The notes beneath the pieces are model-generated. The model did no database searches and was not told where the DNA came from. It saw only the letters and a program-made list of their open reading frames with translations. DNA of 64,000 bases from Rhodoblastus sp963703385 (lineage in GTDB: Bacteria > Pseudomonadota > Alphaproteobacteria > Rhizobiales > Beijerinckiaceae): the NCBI GenBank assembly GCA_963703385.1, contig OY969816.1:1798001-1862000 (forward strand), in the 5' to 3' direction. Positions within the stretch are counted from its first letter, which is position 1; each line of letters starts with the position of its first letter. The position numbers were made by a program, and so were the translations under genes. Of the stretch, positions 61,989 through 64,000 are shown one piece after another.

Positions 61989-62984
61989 TCAGCGCCATGT
62001 CTTGCGATAGGCGCCGGAGGTTGTCTGCTGTCCTTCGGTCAGCGCGCGCAATTCGCCGGCGGCGATCGGCCTGCCCGCCGCATAATCGTCCAGCGCGCGT
62101 CGAAAACTGCGCACGACGGCCTCGGTATAGGCGCGGCTGCGCTGGCGGCCCTCGATTTTCAACGCCGTGACGCCGGCTGCGGCCAGTTGCGGAATCAGCG
62201 TCGCCGCGTCGAGGCTGACCGGATCCTCGAAGACATGGCCTTTATAGTCTCCGGCTTCGAACACGCCCTTGCACAAGGTCGGGTAAGGCGCCGGCTGGCC
62301 CGCCGCGACGCGGTTGATGGCGAAGCCGCCGAGTCGCGAGACGAGAGCGCCGCCCGCCTCGCGATATTCGACATGGCTGGCAGGTGAGCAGGCGCCGTTC
62401 ATGTTCGGCGATTTGCCGGTGGCGTAAGACGAGAGCGAGCAGCGCCCCTCCGCCATCACGCACAGGCCGCCGAAGATGAAAACTTCGGTTTCGGCGTCGA
62501 TCTCGCGGTTGATCGCGGCGATTTCCTGCACCGTCAGCACGCGCGGCAGCACCACGCGCTTCACCCCGAAGGTCCGCGCATAGAAATTGATCGCGTCCGC
62601 GTTGGCCGCCGCCGCCTGGACCGAGAGATGTAAGCGCAAGCCGGGATGGCGGCCCGCGGCGTAATCCAGCAGGCCGAGATCGGCCAGGATGACGGCGTCG
62701 GCGCCGAAACGGACGCAATCGTCGACCGCCTTGCTCCAACGCCAGAAGGCCCCGGCGCGCGGAAAAGTGTTGAGCGCGACGAGAACCTTGGCGCCATGGC
62801 CATGGGCGAATTTGATCGCCTCCGCCATTTCCTCGCGCGAAAAATTCAGGCCGGGAAAGTTGCGGGCGTTGGTTTCGTCGTTGAAGCCGCAATAGACCGC
62901 ATGGGCCCCCGCCTCCACCGCCGCGCGAAAAGCGGCGGGCGTTCCGGCCGGGCAGACGAGTTCGATCGATTGGGGCGCCGTCAT
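61989..62984 (-). CDS. ubiU: Ubiquinone biosynthesis protein UbiU (U32 peptidase-like)
   Basis: 331 residues. Opens SIELVCPAGTPAAFRAAVEAGAHAVYCGFNDETNARNFPGLNFS, the UbiU/YhbU start. Four cluster Cys are visible: GGLCVMAEGRCSLSSYATGKSPNMNGACSP and PTLCKGVFE. The ATG at 62984 overlaps the ubiT stop (ATGA). Acts with UbiV and UbiT in anaerobic ubiquinone synthesis. Confidence 0.93.
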   Translation of the reverse strand: MTAPQSIELVCPAGTPAAFRAAVEAGAHAVYCGFNDETNARNFPGLNFSREEMAEAIKFAHGHGAKVLVALNTFPRAGAFWRWSKAVDDCVRFGADAVILADLGLLDYAAGRHPGLRLHLSVQAAAANADAINFYARTFGVKRVVLPRVLTVQEIAAINREIDAETEVFIFGGLCVMAEGRCSLSSYATGKSPNMNGACSPASHVEYREAGGALVSRLGGFAINRVAAGQPAPYPTLCKGVFEAGDYKGHVFEDPVSLDAATLIPQLAAAGVTALKIEGRQRSRAYTEAVVRSFRRALDDYAAGRPIAAGELRALTEGQQTTSGAYRKTWR

Positions 62985-63568
62985 TCCCCCGTCCCGCGCT
63001 GCGGCCGGGTGAGGGCGACGCCGCTCCAGCGCGCCGCGAACGCCGCCAGTCCGTGCGCGGGACGCAGGGCGAGCGGTTCGAAAGGCCCGAACAGCGCGGC
63101 GGCCTCGCGGGCGAGGTCGATTTCCTCATTGTCGATGGCGTTGCGCAGCGCCAGCACCGCCGCGGTGTCGCCCTCGATGACAAGATCGCGCGAGAAGAAC
63201 AGCGCGTCGCCATCATAGGCGCCATGGACGAGGCCGATCAGCGCCGCCAGAGAACCGGCGATGCGGGCGTCCCAAGAGCGGGCGTCCCAGGAGTGGGCTT
63301 GCAAGGAGCCGGCGGCGGCGCGCCGGACGGTCTCCAGCCGGGGGGCCTCCGGACGAGGCAGAAGGCGGAAGGCGAACGGCAGATCGGTCGGATCGATCAG
63401 GAAAATCTTGTCCGCCTCCTCGCCAAGCCGCGCGAAAAGCGCGGGATGGCGGCGCCCAAGGCTCCTGGCGAACCTGGCGGCGACGAAGGACAATGGCGCG
63501 AGGGGGGCAAACCGCAAGGCGGCCGCGCCCACCGGCGGGAGCCGGGGAATGGCGTTGATGCTCGACAT
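62981..63568 (-). CDS. ubiT: Ubiquinone biosynthesis accessory protein UbiT (SCP2 domain)
   Basis: 195 residues from ATG 63568. SCP2-like lipid-binding domain (FLIDPTDLPFAFRLLPRPEAPRLETVRR ... DGDALFFSRDLVIEGDTAAVLALRNAID). UbiT is the anaerobic counterpart of UbiJ and binds ubiquinone intermediates. A small tandem repeat, SWDARSWDAR (15-bp units near 63266-63297), is unusual. First gene of ubiT-ubiU-ubiV, with an FNR-type palindrome 35 bp upstream. Confidence 0.9.
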   Translation of the reverse strand: MSSINAIPRLPPVGAAALRFAPLAPLSFVAARFARSLGRRHPALFARLGEEADKIFLIDPTDLPFAFRLLPRPEAPRLETVRRAAAGSLQAHSWDARSWDARIAGSLAALIGLVHGAYDGDALFFSRDLVIEGDTAAVLALRNAIDNEEIDLAREAAALFGPFEPLALRPAHGLAAFAARWSGVALTRPQRGTGE

Positions 63569-63602
63569 GAACCGGTTAAAGCAGACGGCGCGGCGAATCG
63601 CT

Positions 63603-63616
63603 TTGACCGTGGTCAA
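63603..63616. promoter_or_regulatory. FNR/FixK/Anr-type palindrome between ubiT and ubiD
   Basis: TTGAC-CGTG-GTCAA is a perfect palindrome in the CRP/FNR-family format (TTGAT/C N4 A/GTCAA). Its centre lies about 41 bp from both divergent start codons. Predicts oxygen-responsive control of both transcripts, consistent with the anaerobic role of UbiTUV. Binding is inferred. Confidence 0.75.
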
Positions 63617-63649
63617 GGCGGGCGCACTTCTTTCACGGCAGGAAGGGCC

Positions 63650-64000
63650 ATGTCCTTTCGCACCTTGCCGCCGTTTCGCGATCTGCGCGCCTTCCTTGCC
63701 CATCTGGAGGGGAAGCGGCGGCTCGCCCGCATCGGGGAGCCGGTCAGCCTCGTCCACGAGATGACCGAGGTTCACCGCCGCGTTCTGCTCGCGGGAGGTC
63801 CGGCGCTGCGGTTCGACCACGCGACCGGCGCCGCCATGCCGGTGATCGCCAATCTGTTCGGAACCACTGAGCGGGTCGCGGCCGGGTTCGGCGTGAAGCC
63901 CGAGGGAATCGGCGAACTGGGCGAGATGCTCGCGGGCTTGCGCGAACCCGCGCCGCTCGACGGCCTTCGCGACGCGCTCGCGCGCTGGCCGATGGTCCGC
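63650..64000 (+). CDS. ubiD: UbiD-family decarboxylase, N-terminal part
   Basis: 117 codons before the window ends. MSFRTLPPFRDLRAFLAHLEGKRRLARIGEPV, ALRFDHATGAAMPVIANLFGTTERVAAGFG match the start of 3-octaprenyl-4-hydroxybenzoate carboxy-lyase UbiD, the prFMN-dependent decarboxylase of ubiquinone synthesis. Ribosome site ggaaggg. Divergent from ubiT and sharing the FNR-type palindrome. It has no stop inside the window. Confidence 0.92.
   Translation, partial: MSFRTLPPFRDLRAFLAHLEGKRRLARIGEPVSLVHEMTEVHRRVLLAGGPALRFDHATGAAMPVIANLFGTTERVAAGFGVKPEGIGELGEMLAGLREPAPLDGLRDALARWPMVR

Noticed and set aside
1..64000. CRISPR array, prophage or toxin-antitoxin systems
   Set aside because: No regularly spaced direct repeats, cas genes, integrase or phage structural genes were seen; the tandem repeats present lie inside coding sequence or are two-copy.

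Overview
The window reads as a GC-rich alphaproteobacterial chromosome, most likely Hyphomicrobiales (Rhizobiales), in or near the Beijerinckiaceae/Methylocystaceae. This is inferred from gene content: a two-domain cold-shock protein, a GatCAB system, a lysine/alanine-rich histone H1-like protein, DUF3422 and DUF3300 proteins, CimA, the UbiT/UbiU/UbiV oxygen-independent ubiquinone genes, and palindromic intergenic repeats of the kind scattered through Rhizobiales genomes. No 16S rRNA is present to settle it. Most of the window is housekeeping sequence; accessory character is limited to one IS630-type insertion, a duplicated acyltransferase, and a MITE-flanked repeat protein.

Layout. 1-5 kb: cold-shock gene (cut by the window edge), a BON/OmpA-like and helix-hairpin-helix membrane gene pair, tRNA-Ser(GCU), and a histone H1-like gene. 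5-9 kb: gatC-gatA-chorismate mutase-gatB operon on the minus strand. 9-12.7 kb: DevBCA-type ABC exporter diverging from a TetR regulator, with a pair of palindromic operators between them. 12.7-20 kb: metallo-beta-lactamase-fold hydrolase, miaA/serB (divergent), pstS with an MFS phosphate-type transporter, peroxiredoxin. 20-25 kb: cysS, a 47-residue membrane protein, a GNAT acetyltransferase and cimA in one overlapping operon, then ppk2. 25-26 kb: IS630-family element. 26-34.8 kb, minus strand: rluB-rsmD, then an attenuator-controlled ilvI-ilvH operon that runs on into two tandem acyltransferase-3/SGNH genes. 34.8-43 kb: tadA, DUF3422, dps, two divergent glycosyltransferase genes with overlapping start codons, selO, creA. 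43-54.7 kb: LigB-type dioxygenase, two transglutaminase-like genes, LysM protein, tandem-YbjQ protein, SulP transporter, two-helix K+-channel protein, DUF3300, DUF2254, bile-acid-symporter-family protein. 54.7-58.4 kb: a 1079-residue acidic beta-helix-like repeat protein between two inverted copies of a 98-bp MITE. 58.8-64 kb: an unrecognised conserved gene, a ThiO-like oxidase, and ubiT-ubiU-ubiV diverging from ubiD around a perfect FNR/FixK-type palindrome.

Two systems stand out. The ilvIH operon has a complete visible attenuator: promoter, a 16-residue leader peptide with consecutive Ile-Leu-Val-Val codons, alternative pairings and a terminator with a U tract. The ubiTUV/ubiD block looks like an oxygen-responsive ubiquinone module with one shared regulatory palindrome.

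Caution: at least six otherwise intact conserved genes (gatA, the GT39 glycosyltransferase, the LigB dioxygenase, DUF3300, the symporter, and the 58.8-kb gene) are each broken by a single-base indel, several in short homopolymers. Removing one base (or adding one) restores a full-length reading frame every time. This points to sequencing or assembly error more than to real decay.
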